Assembly: GCA_020086605.1 (NCBI GenBank)
Contig: JACBWW010000040.1
Location: 5,598,729 to 5,662,728 of the forward strand
Direction of reading: 5' to 3'
Length of the DNA stretch: 64,000 nt
From: Lanius collurio
Taxonomy: Eukaryota; Chordata; Aves; Passeriformes; Laniidae
How positions within the stretch are numbered: the stretch's first letter is position 1; each line of letters begins with the position of its first letter. The notes below the pieces were generated by a model. That model did no database searches. It saw nothing but the letters and a program-made list of their open reading frames with translations, and was not told the DNA's origin. The position numbers and the translations under genes are program-made. Below, in pieces: positions 19,761 to 32,648 of the stretch.

Positions 19761-21200
19761 TGACCACTACATTTACAAAACACTTCTCATTTCTTTGCAC
19801 ATGTGTGTAATGATTAGAAAGGATCCCGTACAAATTATTACAAAGTAATTTTAGAGTTTCAGAGCTGTCCTGTACACTCAGTGAGAACTTACATCTGCTC
19901 TCCTATTGTCCCTGAAATTCTGCCTTTTTAGCTATTCCCACAGATCCCTGTCACGGTAATCTCTTTTTCCTTAAGCTTTGCTCATGCAGAGGGGGTACTG
20001 TGAACTTCCTTTAGCTACTGGAGGGCTCACACCCAGGCAGAAAAGCTGCATTTGGGAAGTTCCAGGGGCCAAATCCCATTGCTTCTTCCCACACAGCAAC
20101 TACTTGCACCAGATACCTGGTGAGTGCAGCCCTCACTGATGCACCTCAAAAAGCACCACTAGAGCTAAAAGCAGAGCAGGGCAGAGCCTTCCATGGGCCA
20201 GCTGCTCTGGATCTGCTTCACAGGACATTTCTTTTAGCCAGGGCCTTCCGATTGCGCCACAGCAGATTAAATGAAATGCAAGTGTCTCTGTGCAGGGGCC
20301 AAATGTGGAAATCTCCCACTAGGCGGAATTGAGGATTTCAGAAACACATTTTGGCAACTTGTCTTCCCCTGCTGCCAATTTAAACCTTACAGTTTAAAAT
20401 TACTTCCTTTCAACATCTGTTGGTTTTGTGGCAAATGTATTGACCTCTGTGAGAAGGGAAAAGTTCCTTCTGGGTTTCTTTGCAGGCCACTGGTCTGCAG
20501 GGATGTCAGTGTCAGGATAACTCATAGTTGTAAGATTTTTCTCCAATAGTTTTTGAGGGTTTTAAGGTATTAAAACCAACCCAAACTAACAATCCCCAAA
20601 GCCACGATGACCCACACACATTAGCTACCACACACAGCCTGCAATAAAAAGAAACCTCCCACAGCTGACAGGGTGAACGCATTTGCCTTTTCTCCAAAAC
20701 ACCAATTTGCAGCATTTTCCCTGCTGGCATCTTCCTCCCACTGCCCTTTCCATCTGCAGAGAGTTGCAGTGTGTCCTCCTGCTGTTCCACACACCTTTTT
20801 AATGAAAATTAATTCATGTTGCAGCATTTTCCCTGCTAGTTGTGTAGGCAGAGCCTGCCTTTGCTCTGCTCTTCTCTGACTTTCTTTATGGACCAATGCA
20901 AACAGCCCAGCCAGAGTTTGCTGTAGGAACCTCTTTTTCCCACACATCCCCATATAATTGTTGGGTGTTACATGGGAAGCTCTAAGTGCAAAGGCATAAA
21001 AGCATTTCTCCAGCCTGACACAGTTACCTCTTTCAAATGACTTCTCTGCTCCTGTCTAACCCTTTAGGTGGCTGTAGCAACCTCTGAGCAGTTGGTTCCT
21101 GCTCCAACTCATCTTTTTTTGGTGCTGGTTACGTGTTACCAATCAATGCCATCAATAGCACACTTCTCATGTTTGCCTGATTACATAAATAAATATAGAT

Positions 21201-21232
21201 CCAGTACTCCCAGTGCCCAGTACTCCCAGTGC
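21201..21232 (+). repeat. Perfect 16-bp tandem duplication
   Basis: CCAGTACTCCCAGTGC occurs twice in direct succession with no mismatch. The perfect identity suggests a recent replication-slippage duplication. Confidence 0.95.
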
Positions 21233-21289
21233 ACGGGTTGAGGTGACAAAGGGGAGCGCAGCAGTGAAAGCCAACAGCAATCATTCAAA

Positions 21290-21640
21290 CCTTGCTGAAT
21301 AAAGTTCTTACAAATAATTCAATTATCAGCTTCCTTTTTCCATTTAAATTCATTAAATGCCCATAAACTTCTAACAGGAAAGGCCAGCGCTGATTTTAAT
21401 CTTGCTCATTACCTCTCCTGCTTCTGACTATTAGTGCTGCAAATATTCATTCTCGTGTTAATTATTTTTTATAATGTTATTATTCTTTAAAATGGAATCT
21501 TTCTTTAATTTAGATAGAAGCTGGCTGGTGAGGTCTATATAGTGAAATTTCAAGCTCATTGAATTTTACTTTCAGCCATTAAAAAATCTGTGAAACTATA
21601 AAAAGAAGTTTGAATTTGATCATTTCAGAAAAGCATTTCT
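21290..21640. promoter_or_regulatory. Candidate conserved non-coding block
   Basis: A non-repetitive AT-rich block with CAATTATC, TTAAATTCATTAAATGCC, GTTAATTATTTTTTATAATG and TTTAATTTAG sites. It is bounded by more mixed sequence on both sides and has no ORF of note. It has the texture of a vertebrate developmental enhancer; conservation is untested. Confidence 0.3.
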
Positions 21641-22469
21641 GGACGCTGTGGATGAAAGAACTGTATTAATAAAGTTTTCTGGACCCTGAATGGAAATTCC
21701 TATAGGAATTCTTATGAAAGGACAGTCCTAAACATTTACTAGTACCCGTGGGGAAGATTTTACAGTTTTACAATAGCAATAGTGAACCAAACAGGTGGAA
21801 ACTGGAAAAAAACTCCAGGGCCATTACTGCCACATGAGCCAGAGTTGTGAAGCAGAAACATTTGGTGGCCACAATGTAGGAATCAGATTCAATGACAGAA
21901 CTTTGCAAGCAAACGGAAGATGGAAGGATTGCAGGTACTCGGACATGGAGTCCATCCCAGGAATCCCCCTGAATCCACCCCTGTGTGCAGCCACCTCTGC
22001 TGCCACTATCGCTCTGTGACCTCCAAAGAGGATAATGAGGGAAAACCACCTGGTTTCTAAAGCACAGGAATGTTTTTTGTTTTTGGAAGAACAGCAATGA
22101 GTCCCATCTCAGGAGGCTTGGGAGAGCTGGAGAGGGATATTGCTCTGAGCCTAGGAGATGATTTTAGACAAGATTCAGGCACTGGCCCAGAGCACAAGGA
22201 AATTTCCACTGCTGTTGGTACTGTACGTCATTGGGATAAATAAAGGCTTTCCTAAGCTATCCCCTCCCCACCGCCTTTCAGAAGTACTGCAGTCACAAAA
22301 CCCAGCAAAAACTTGAAGACTGCAGGAAATGCAAAGTATTTCTCTTCTATAAAAATGTTCTAAAGCAAAGAGGTATCATATGGAGCAATATTTCATAAGA
22401 AATTACAGCCTCATAGCTCTGCCTTTTGCTTTTCCATTTAGCACTCCTACCCACCTGCTCTCCCACCCA

Positions 22470-22650
22470 CACACCCCCAGCATTATTAACGTTTATGAAA
22501 GGGCATGAAGCTTTCGTAATAAAGAATGGTTTTGTCCATTATCTAGAGAATAATATTTCATTCAATATGTTCCCTTAGGGAAAAATAACATTTTGGTCTG
22601 CACTAAGTAGATGCACTTTCTTGGGACAACACAACCTGATTTTCTTTTGG
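22470..22650. promoter_or_regulatory. Candidate conserved non-coding block (weak)
   Basis: AT-rich unique sequence (ATTATTAACGTTTATGAAAG, CTTTCGTAATAAAG, GAATAATATTTC) that keeps two CpGs in otherwise CpG-poor DNA. That is a mild hint of constraint and nothing more. Confidence 0.2.
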
Positions 22651-24384
22651 ATTTATGAGGGTACCAAACACTTCTGCCTGGAGAAAGTGGGGGTGTCAGG
22701 TGTGCTGCTTGTTACACACCATCATCCCATACCATGTGTTACGTGTAGAACAAGGAGATTTATCTTTGATCCTAAAAGCTGATTCTGTGTTTTACATCTT
22801 ATTACTGAAAAGACAGATTGCTAATGCTCAGGTTTTTGTATGCAAAATCTACATCAAGAATATGCTTTGCTGCCATTTATTGTTTGCTTCTGGAAAGATC
22901 TTGATTAGCCAGAAATTTGGTGATGTCATTAAATCATACACTTGCAAAACAACCTAAATAAGCATTTGCCTGTGCTAAGGTTAAGGCCAGACTGCAAATT
23001 TGAAAGTCAGTGCTGGAGCCAGGGATTTCAGCTGACAGTGCTGTAATATCTACAAGCTTAATGTTACGGTAAAAAACAGCAGGACCAGTCCAGGCAGGAA
23101 TGTTTTGGCAGAAGGGAGAAGCAGCTCTCAAGGCAGCCCAGTGCCCTCTAAATGCAAACCAAAGTTTGGATGTGCCTGAGGCAGTGAGGTGACACCTGCA
23201 CAGAACTGGGAAGCACTGATACAGGTGTCACACTGTGAAAGTGGTGGTCACCTTCAGCATCACCTCCAAGCATCTGTCAAGGGTAACCAGCCTTCTGTTA
23301 TTTTACGTTATAGTGATCTAGGCTAGAAGAAGCCAGGCAGGAGTAACTACTTGTGTCGAGGCTTATCAGAGCCCTCAGCAAGTATCTAGCAGAGAGGGGA
23401 TAGTCCCCTAAATAGCACTCCCCCAGCTGAAATAACCAATTCCATAGCAGCCTCATCTGTCCATGAGAAGTACTGCATGGGAAGTAGGGAAACAGCGTCT
23501 GAGTGACTTCATTCAGCTCAGTGAACTGTGTGGATTTGTTATCTAGGGAACATCACTTGGGGATAAACAGACAAACAAACCAGCCCCTGGACCTATTCAT
23601 TGAAATTTTCAAAAATATGAGCCCTAAAATTGCAGAAATTAGACATAAAGCATCAAATAAAACATAATTGTACTGAGGAGCCAAGAGCTACATTACCCTC
23701 TGGCTTTTATACAGGTTATTCAAATACAGCTTAAATAAACTTGCTCTGTACCTGCTTTTGATAAAATATGCTGACCCAGACTTATCTTCCTCAGCTTTTG
23801 CCACCTATCCAGATGCGTCCACATGGAGCCAGTCACTCCGAGTGCTCCATGGGGAGAGTGTGGATCTGAGAGGATGGCTCAGCTCTTCAGGGCCCTCTGG
23901 AAGCACTCCCAGCACACAGACCCCCGGGCTGAGCGCTACCTGCACAGGCCAGCTGTGCCCACAGGTTACATAGGGCAAATCCAGGCCTTCCTGGCCGTGT
24001 GTTCCCACCACAGAGGGCTGGGACAGTGCTTGACTTCCAGCACCACAAACCAGAGACCAAGGCTGTGAGCACTGGGAGTAAGCTGATGGAAAACAAGGTC
24101 CCTTAAACGAAATTCCTGCCGGCATTAACTCAGTCAGAGACAGTGGAAGATGTCTGGGCATCTCGCCTCAGGGACAATCTCCAAAGCGCGCAGAGGATGT
24201 TTCCTCTGGGGCTGAGAGCTTGGGTCTCCCTGCGAGAAACTCAAAAATAAGGCGGGATAAATGTGGGTGACAGGTAATATGGCATGGGGACATCATCCAC
24301 AGTTCAAAATACCTGCAGCCTGCCGGGGCGGTTCCCTCTCCAACCAAATCCCCTCACGACTCTTCCCAGGGTCCCACAGAAAGC

Positions 24385-24420
24385 GGCGGGAAGGACGGCG
24401 GGAAAAAAGGCGGGAAGGGC
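24385..24420 (+). repeat. Three 12-bp units with E2F-like GGCGGGAA cores
   Basis: Units begin at 24385, 24397 and 24409, each starting GGCGGGAA and followed by a variable 4 bases. GCGGGAA is the reverse complement of the E2F consensus core TTCCCGC. The exact 12-bp phasing is visible; factor binding is inferred. Confidence 0.65.
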
Positions 24421-24427
24421 GTTGCGG

Positions 24428-24442
24428 CCGGCAGGTGGCGCA
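24428..24442 (+). promoter_or_regulatory. CTCF-like motif in the 24-kb CpG patch
   Basis: CCGGCAGGTGGCGCA matches 13 of 15 positions of CCASYAGRKGGCRSY, in plus orientation. Confidence 0.45.
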
Positions 24443-24491
24443 CGCACACAGGCGATGCCTGAGCGCGCCGGCCCGGATGGATACGGACACG

Positions 24492-24500
24492 TATAAAATA
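24492..24500 (+). promoter_or_regulatory. TATA box candidate
   Basis: TATAAAATA directly follows the CpG-rich patch. It is followed by AT-rich sequence, so chance occurrence is possible; its position relative to the GC patch is what makes it notable. Confidence 0.35.
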
Positions 24501-24545
24501 CACACAAATTATACACTTATATAAATACGGACATCAGCGCTCCCC

Positions 24546-26699
24546 CGACCGCCTGAGACACCCTCCTGTTTGATCTCCACAGAAAAAAGGGGCTTCACCT
24601 CCGGCCGTGGTCCTGAACGACATCCCATGCCTCCAGGCCTGTGCCTGCCTCCAGCCTTCTCTCCCAGCACTGGCAAAGGGGCAATGGCAACACAGAGAGC
24701 GATTCCAGAAAAACCACCTTGTGCCTCTCCCAAGAAAGGCCCACGCCTTTTGCGACACACACGAAGAGCCACTTCCACGGGTATCGGGGTGATTCCCAAG
24801 AATCTCCCCCCATTTTACAAGGCTTCCCCTCAAAGACCCCATTCTTGCATGTGGACATTGCACACAACATTTTGTACTGCTGGACACTTTGGGGTTACCC
24901 ACTGAAGGGAATCCTTAGTGTATAAATTCAGGATTACAGTATCGTTTGATGGAGGAAGGAAGCTCAGGCATGGCTTACAGACAGATGTAAATCAGACCAG
25001 AACAGGATTCCTGGTCCAAGTCTTTGCTTTAGCTACACATCATTCCCTCAGCACCACCATGAGACAATGTTATCACATTGTGTCAGACAGAAAACCCCTG
25101 TGAACGTGAGCTCAGAAAGAGGAGGTGAATTGTCTCAGTGACAGTGAGTCATAACTGAGGCAGGCAAAGGACAGAAATCCTGATCCTCATCTGCTGCTCT
25201 AACCTTTGGGAACATCCCTCTGAAAACTGCCCCCGATCTTTCTGCCTCACTCTCTTCTCTCGCACCCAAGTCAGGAAAGTCTATTCAAATCAAATCAAAA
25301 TGAAAACCAAAACCTGAGCAGTTTGCTTTTACTGCACGGTGTAGTGCATGTGAAGGTGACTGTGCAGTAATTCATGGCTACAGCTCTCAAACTCTGATGA
25401 AATAAAACCTAGGGATGTTTCCCAAAAGGACCACAGTCCATCCGGCTGCAGCTCATAAGCTTGAGAGCAGCTGATAAAATAAGCACTGAGAAAGCCAGAA
25501 TTTGAGTGATGTAGCCACCTCAGCATCTCCAAAAGCATTTGTTCCTAGAAATGCATTTGGGAAACATCTTTCTCCCCCAGTGCATCACCTTCCTCACAGG
25601 AAGGTAGGATGAAAACATGCCCCACCTTAGAGTACTGTATATTACTAAGAACAGTAGCTGGATTTCTATGGGATTGGACAATTCCCTCTCTTGAGTGATG
25701 CCATCTCACACTATCTGCTCAGGGATCTGTGCCAAAGTCTGCTGGCAAAGGGATCTGACAGGCTTGTTCCTGCTTGTGGGGCTGAATAAGTTCATTAGGC
25801 TTACAAGGGAGAACAAGCTCAAATAAAGTGCACACATCACTGTGCCCTGCCTTAATTAAAATGTATGATCACCAAACAGCTGACACCCAAACCACTGCCC
25901 ACACAAAAGAGGCACAAGTCCCTCAGTTAACAAAGCTTCATTTTCTGTCAAAACTTCTCAGGCAAGGTATTTGGTTGGTGGGTTTGGGGTTTCTTTTTTG
26001 GGAGGGGCTTAAGAAGCTGCACCATGGGGAACTGGGTCCCATGAGATTCTGGATGTGTTTCAAAAAGCACTTGAAATATCAAAGTTGTCAAAATAATAAC
26101 TGGAAAAGATTTATATCTTTTAGTGACTTGATGGGGTTTTTTTCAATCAAGATTTTTCAAAATATCGCACAAGCACTGACCACCTTTTCTGCTATGTCCC
26201 ATCTGTGCAGCTGATAGTAACATTCCTATAAATCTAAAAGATTTACACCTCGAAAAGAAATATAAGCATCTAATTATACAGGTTTCTCTACAGTGATGCC
26301 TTAGGTTTTAACTAAAAAAAGTCAGTCCTATGCTGCACTTTTAATTTTGCCAGACCTTAAGTAATGAACATTTGCCACAGGTGTTTCAACACTGCTCTGC
26401 CCACTAAGTGTTCCAGAATATATGACCCAGGCTTTGTTCTGACAGCTAACTAATTGATTCTCAGAGAGAATCAGCTTTCCAAAGGTGAGGAAAAATTATT
26501 TATGCAATCATTTCTTGTCACAGCAAGCACAGCTTTAAAGGAAATAAAAAATTTTACTTGGAATATGATAAGAAAATGCATTTCGGCAAGCAAGATTGGG
26601 CTGGCTCATGTTGCTTCTGAGAAGGAATATATATGGGGTTTTTTTACTTTGTTCAATTACTTGTGATATAGAGGGTTTAGATTTAAGGTTATCTTTTTT
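24546..26699. other. Intergenic: no gene recognised
   Basis: The first 350 bases are moderately GC-rich and open in several frames on both strands, which reflects composition and not coding. The rest is ordinary AT-rich sequence without named repeats. Confidence 0.65.
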
Positions 26700-27020
26700 A
26701 TGCCCACTTTTATCACCAACCTTTCCAATGATCTTGTTCATTCTGGCTGCAGAAACCGGGGCACATAATGTTATGCCGTTTGCAAGCCATTATGGAATGT
26801 TGTTCCAATGACTTGCAATCGAGTGCAATATAAAGCTGTTTATAAGGCAGTTGCTTGGGTACAGAGTTTAACATAACTAAAAGATATTGAAAAGAAAGGC
26901 TCCCAAAGCCATCGTATTTTTATTTGCTCATAAAACTATTTTGGAACTTTAATATTCAAACATAAATTTAAGCCAAATTAAAGCGCTGAAATGTTTACTG
27001 AGAGTCGTATTTTAGGAACA
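26700..27020. promoter_or_regulatory. Candidate conserved non-coding block
   Basis: Unique sequence that keeps scattered CpGs (AACCGGGGC, TGCCGTTTGC, AATCGAGTGC, ATCGTATTTT, AAGCGCTG, GTCGTATTTT) in an otherwise CpG-poor AT-rich setting. It also has TEAD-like GGAATG and AT-rich homeodomain-type cores. Retained CpGs in AT-rich unique DNA often mark constraint, but this is only an inference. Confidence 0.3.
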
Positions 27021-30000
27021 AGTAACTTCAAAAGTATTAAGAAAACAAAAACTGGGATCTGAAGGCATACCTCTGCACAGGATAGCAAAACTTAACCAGG
27101 AGGGTTTAGCTGGAAAACAGTGTGTTCACTCAAAGTGAGAAGTAATGAATAACCCTCTTATGAAGGTGCTTCACATGCACAAATCCCATCAAACACAAGA
27201 GGCTGAGAGACACGTCCAAGTCCCCTTTGAACATCAGGAAAAGCTCTAAATCAAATGTACATTTCCTTAAGAGGGGCAGGTCTTTGGGAGGTAAAAATAG
27301 TTGAGCTTTGCTAATTTAAGTCCAGGACTTGAAAGTGTTTTGCAAATGGTTTGAGCTCAGCACTGCTCCTGGGAAGTGAAAGTGTTATTGTGTCCTTCTC
27401 ATAGACTGTGAGGGAAGCAGATTTTTACTCTCATATTTTGAAATATCAACCACGAGGTAGAAACAATTTTGAAGCACATCTGTCCCTGGGGTTTTAGGTC
27501 AGCTGCTGCTGCTGGAATGCTGAACCATTAGCCTGATTCAGCACAGGAATTTCTGTGTTCCCAAAACTGAGGGGAGAGAGGCTAAAGGCCATCACAAAAG
27601 CCAGGGAGCAAACTCTGACCTATCACACCGTGAGTAAGCACTGTGTGGTTACTGACAACCCTGATCCAAAGGGAAAATCCTCTTGTCATGGACTCCTGTA
27701 TGAGCAACCAGGAGCAGATGCTGAGGGGCCACGGAGCAGTGGCACCTGATCCCGGATTGCCCCAGGCAGAGGCTGCCAGGGCCAGGAGAACCACTGCCCT
27801 ACTGCAGCAGCCCTTTGGGGCAGCATCAGAGGCTGAGCTGTCTGCGAGGGGACAGCGATGCCCCCAAGGAGCTCTGTGGTGGCATTTGGCAGTTTCATTG
27901 CTTTCCACATCTTTTGATGGTTTGCATTACTGCAAAAAGGCAGCATAAAGTGAAAAAAGCACATGTTTTCAGAGTTCTGACAGTTTATACAGTGTGCCAT
28001 GCAAGATGGCTCAACTATTTTCCTTTTCTGAAAAAAAGATTCCCCTGAGCAAGCCTTAATTCCCAGTTCCAAACTGACTGGCAATTAGGAGTAGATGAGC
28101 ACTCCACGCTCCATCACAACACAGTTACAACTATTTAAAACCCAATTAATTCTCTTTCTAACTTTCCCATCAAGCTGTAAAGTTCCAGTTGGCAAGGATT
28201 TTTACTTTGATTTTGAATTCCTGCTTGGAAGATAAACTGAAAATGGATTTGGCTTGAACAGCTGCACCGAACATATTTTGTTTTATTTTGTTGCCATCTC
28301 AAATAACAATACTTAGCACTCTCCATCTTCAAAGCATTATACAAACATTGAGTCACATCCCCTCACAACAATCTTGTGACATCACCTTCTGTGAATAAAA
28401 CCATTCTCATTGCAAAGAGGTGGAGAAGCAGCACGAGATCCACAATTTGTGCAGGGTCACAGGAAGAGCCCTCGGCTGAGGCAGATGGAAGAGACAGGGG
28501 CTCACAGATCCCTTGTGGTCCTCACTTCATTAACCTCCACTTCTGCAAAGGGGGGGCTGCTTTGGGATGGGGTTTTCTACCCTTTTTTATTTTTTTAGCT
28601 CTGTTCATCCCAGGATAACAGCCATGGTAGCCAGTTGTGCAAGTAGCAGCTTGCAGGGGCTCATGCCACTACCTGCCCTACCACCTGAGGTCGAGCATGC
28701 ATGGCTGGGTCTGGGGTGGGGAGTTCCTTTTTCCCTCACTGACTAAATGGTATTTTGGGCAGGGTCCTACACAAGTGTGTCTCTGCCCTCAAGTCACTGA
28801 GGCCCATGGATCTGGCTACATTCAGCAGGGAAGGAAGATGACCCTTCTCTTCAGCCACACTCAAGTCTGACCAAGTCGTGATCTCTGAAGAGTTCCCTGC
28901 CTGTGGGGGAAAGCAGTGCCAGGGCCAGCACTCAATCCCTGAGTGTTGTTTACTCAAGGCTCACACACTGCACACGTGGCTTATGGGCCTAAATTAGGAG
29001 CCTCAGGTCACCCTGAACTCGGTGGAGAAAGGTGCCTCCTTTCAGGGGGTAACTCAGAGACCTTCATTCAGGCCCTTCTCACTACAGAGAGTGCCTGTGC
29101 TCCTAAATTAGACATCTAAATCAGTAGCCTGTGTGAAGCAAAGTTGTGTGAATATATCCCTATAAATACATATTCTCTGCAGTGCCAGCTCCCATAAAGT
29201 GAGTGAACGTCAAACATGTAGAGCAGAGTTGTCAGGGCTTCTTTTCCTGAAGAAAATTGACAACCTCCCCCCATGCTATTTGTGGTCCTTTGCACATCCT
29301 GGTTTGTTTCCCTCCTTATTTGGCATCTTCCTAAACATCTAAAGAGATTCTTCAGACTAAAAGGATTGGATTATTCCCTACAAACCTACAACATCACCTA
29401 GAAATCCCATTTCCAAAGCAATCCAAGGCTCAAGCAAGGAAACTGCTCCTCCTGAGGCATGACAGGTACATGGTGATAAAATGTAGGTTTTGCAGAATCT
29501 GTGCCTTTGTGAGGTCAAACACCCTTGTTTGTAGACTGGGAGGCACTGGGAAGAATGGCATCATGAGGCTGAATCGTTCCCAGGCCTGCTACTCCTGCAC
29601 AGCAGCTTTTAACAAATGATTTCACCTTCATCCTGCTACGAGGTGCCCTCCTACTCAGCAAGCACTGCCAGGTGCTGCTTCTGTTAAGTCCTAGTGACAG
29701 TTTTTGAGTGCAAACTGCTCACAAAATTCCCCAAATCAGCTGAATTTTAACTGCCTTAAGTGCAGGAAATTCCAGACAGGAAGAGGCTCCTTCAACTAAG
29801 AAAGCTGGAGCCAGGGAACCCGAACACACAAGGACCAATGAAATTGTCCAAAATCTCACCTAGAGGCAAGGCCACTCTTCTCAGCATAGGTAATCTTTTT
29901 CCGCTATCCCAAACTAAAAGAAAAAAACACAAATAAACCCAGCACTGATATGCAGCTTTCCAAGTCTGACTCCAGAGGTGAACACTGTAAGCAGTGCTGC

Positions 30001-31194
30001 CCCAGCTCGTGTCTTCTGCAGCCCTTTCTGGCATTTTAAGTTCCCCACTGAGAGCCATTTATGGCCTTTCTATCACTGGGGTAGTAGGAACACATAAAGA
30101 CACCAAGAGCACATAAAAAACGTACAAGGATAGAAAGAGGATGCAGCTTAAAGAATTTTTGAGAACTTCTTTCTCCCATAACAACCCCCAATTGATGGCT
30201 TTTGTTTTATTCTCCATCTCCTTGTTCCTTCTGAGACTGCATTAGCAACTGCACACCTGGGGACTGAAACAAACCCATTGTACTCACTACAGTGTACCAA
30301 GCGTGTAAAATAATTTCCCCATATTCATCATCCATCTCTACACATTCTGGTTGCAGAATGGCAAAACAATCTGTGTGATGGAAGAAGCAAGAACAAAATC
30401 TTGTGCTGTTCCTCCTGGACATGCTTATGTGTAGTGAATTAAATGGCACAGAAGGATGAGCTTAAAATTTGTATTTCTCATTGTGCCGTAATGCCACTAA
30501 AGTTTACAGGGTTAACAACACTGGCAGCTGAATCAGGTTCCCACTGGCATTTCAACACATGAAATGTTAGACCTTACATGAACCACTACTGAAGTTTCAG
30601 GCACTGTTTCATACCAGAACAGTGTTTTATAAAAGCTTCACTTCACAGGAGCATCACTTTTTTTCAGGTATAATGAAGTGATGAGCTGTGGAATGGAAAG
30701 GAAGAAAGGTAACCAGATACCAAAGGCCTGTATGTATTTATTACTTCAAAGTGAAAACAGTGCAGATTGGAAGGGGGAAAGGTTCAGTAAAAGCAGTTTC
30801 AGCAGAGGAATTTTAAATTATTCACATATTCCTTGGAAAGAATCCACAGAACTTTCATCTGGTAAGAGTGGTGCTGTGTTAGAAGTTGTGTCATCTGCAA
30901 GAGCAAGAAAATAACAACCTAGCTAACACTTGATTCTGAACCAGTTGACTTGTCCAAGAGCAAACAAAGCAGCATGAGAAGAACAGGAGAAAAAATACAC
31001 CATGACCAGTCTGGGGTTGAGAGGAAGTTTTGTGGACTGTAATAGCACAGAGCCCCTCTCCTAAGAAACAGCTGTTATTCCAAAAGGCTCCTGAAAAGCA
31101 CTTTTATGAAAATTCCATTGCTAAAAAAATAAACAAGGAGGCAAAATGACCACCAAAAATATACAAATAAAAAGTAAAAATACACACATGTATG

Positions 31195-31222
31195 TAATAT
31201 ATATATATATAAATATAAATAT
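31195..31222 (+). repeat. (AT)n / (AAAT)n tract
   Basis: About nine AT dinucleotides run into AAATATAAATATA. Confidence 0.9.
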
Positions 31223-32638
31223 AGACAGAGAATGAAATGTTCTCAGTTAAGCTGGAGACACCATACAAAGAAAACGTGATGTTCTTGCCAACTATGGACA
31301 GAAAAAGCCCAGCAATTGTGGCCATTAAAGATTTATAGGAGATTCTTGTAAAAAGCAAGAGGCGAAAACCCAGAAGTCACCAAAGCCATTTCATTAGACA
31401 GGCCAACTTAATTAATTTGTTCAATTTGCTTCTCTTCCATGCAAGGGTGTAAATGCAGGTTGGGAAGCAGGAGGCTAGAGGTGAGGGGAACGAAGCTCAT
31501 TAGGAAGCAATAAAGAAGGAAGAGACACCAGAAAATGAATGTTAGTTCATTGGGAGAATTTTAAAAAATGCCATTTGTCTTCATGACACGGAGGCAGAGA
31601 GCTCAGCGGGCCCGTGCACGGGGCGGGTTTGCAGGGACCTCTGGCTCCTGCTGGCCTCTGACCTCAGTGTTCAATCAAGGCAACACTGAGCTGTGCACGG
31701 GGCCACCTTGGAGTATCCGCAGAGTAGAGTCCTTAAAGATTACAGGCCAGACCCAGAATTAAAAGAGACACCTAATACACCTGATTTCAGCAGACTGTAG
31801 ATTACCAGTGCCAGTGCTGAAAATTGAAAATCCAAGCTCATACACACCCTGGCCTCTGCCCAGTCTCACCTGACACGTCACACACAGAGCCCCTTCCTAC
31901 TCCATGCCCATGTGACATGGGTGGATATCACTCTCTGAAGGAGCATTCCATACTTCCATGCTAGACTGGAGTTAAATACTCTTGAACTGGGACCATTTAT
32001 GCAGGCAAAAATTTTACTTCTGCATAGAAACTCATTTCCCATGAGCAGGAATTCAGAGGAAGGCCAGCTCCCCTTTAGGAAGGGGGATCCAGACATCGAG
32101 CCAGCAGTCTTCCCAACGAATCTCCATGAGCCACATCCCATAAATAAGTCAGGCTCAATTATTTTATATCAGAACAATATCTTAGCTTTAATGAGTGCAA
32201 CTGCCAATACAGAGAGCCCCATGTTATGAATCGCTATTTTCTCCTTCCCAGCACTTTGTAATTTCCTGCTAAGGAGGCAGCGGAATGGGGTCATTAATCT
32301 GAATTAGGAATACCCTGACCTGCTCTGCACTTTATCTGCTAACATTTTCTGGCACAGCAGTATCGGATGGGATTCTGTATGTGAGACAACAGGGGGATGT
32401 GAGAAATGTAGGTCCTGGTTTTAAATAACCTCAGAAGAGGTGTATTTTTACTAGCAAACTCTTCAATGTAAAAACAGCACAGGGTTCTCTGTCTTGAAAC
32501 ATCACAGGAAATGTGTTGAGCAGACAGCAGATAACAAGTTCTTTAAATGAACTAGCATGGGGACTTTTCTACTTTACCTTCAAATTAAATATTGGACTAT
32601 TATTGAAAATACACAGATGAATGAGATCAAAAAAACCA

Positions 32639-32648
32639 CTATAAATAG
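32639..32648 (+). promoter_or_regulatory. Perfect MEF2-type site
   Basis: CTATAAATAG fits the palindromic MEF2 consensus CTAWWWWTAG exactly. It is a single site in AT-rich DNA, so chance occurrence is likely enough. Confidence 0.3.

Larger units (their letters stand above)
19761..24169. other. Intergenic: no gene; two candidate regulatory blocks and one short duplication inside
   Basis: ORFs reach about 118 codons without recognisable domains. The 16-bp duplication (21201-21232) and the AT-rich blocks at 21290-21640 and 22470-22650 are listed separately. No named repeat family was seen. Confidence 0.65.
24170..24545 (+). promoter_or_regulatory. Isolated CpG-rich patch resembling a small promoter
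   Basis: This patch is CpG- and GC-rich between about 24320 and 24490, unlike the AT-rich desert around it. In plus-strand order it holds three GGCGGGAA units (E2F-like) spaced exactly 12 bp apart (24385-24416), a CTCF-like motif (24428-24442), CpG-rich sequence with GCGCGCCGGCCCGG, and TATAAAATA at 24492-24500. A start site would then fall near 24520-24530. No coding sequence downstream is recognisable, so a transcript from here would most simply be a non-coding RNA. An alternative is an enhancer or an unmethylated orphan CpG island. Its orientation is suggested only by the TATA box. Confidence 0.4.
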
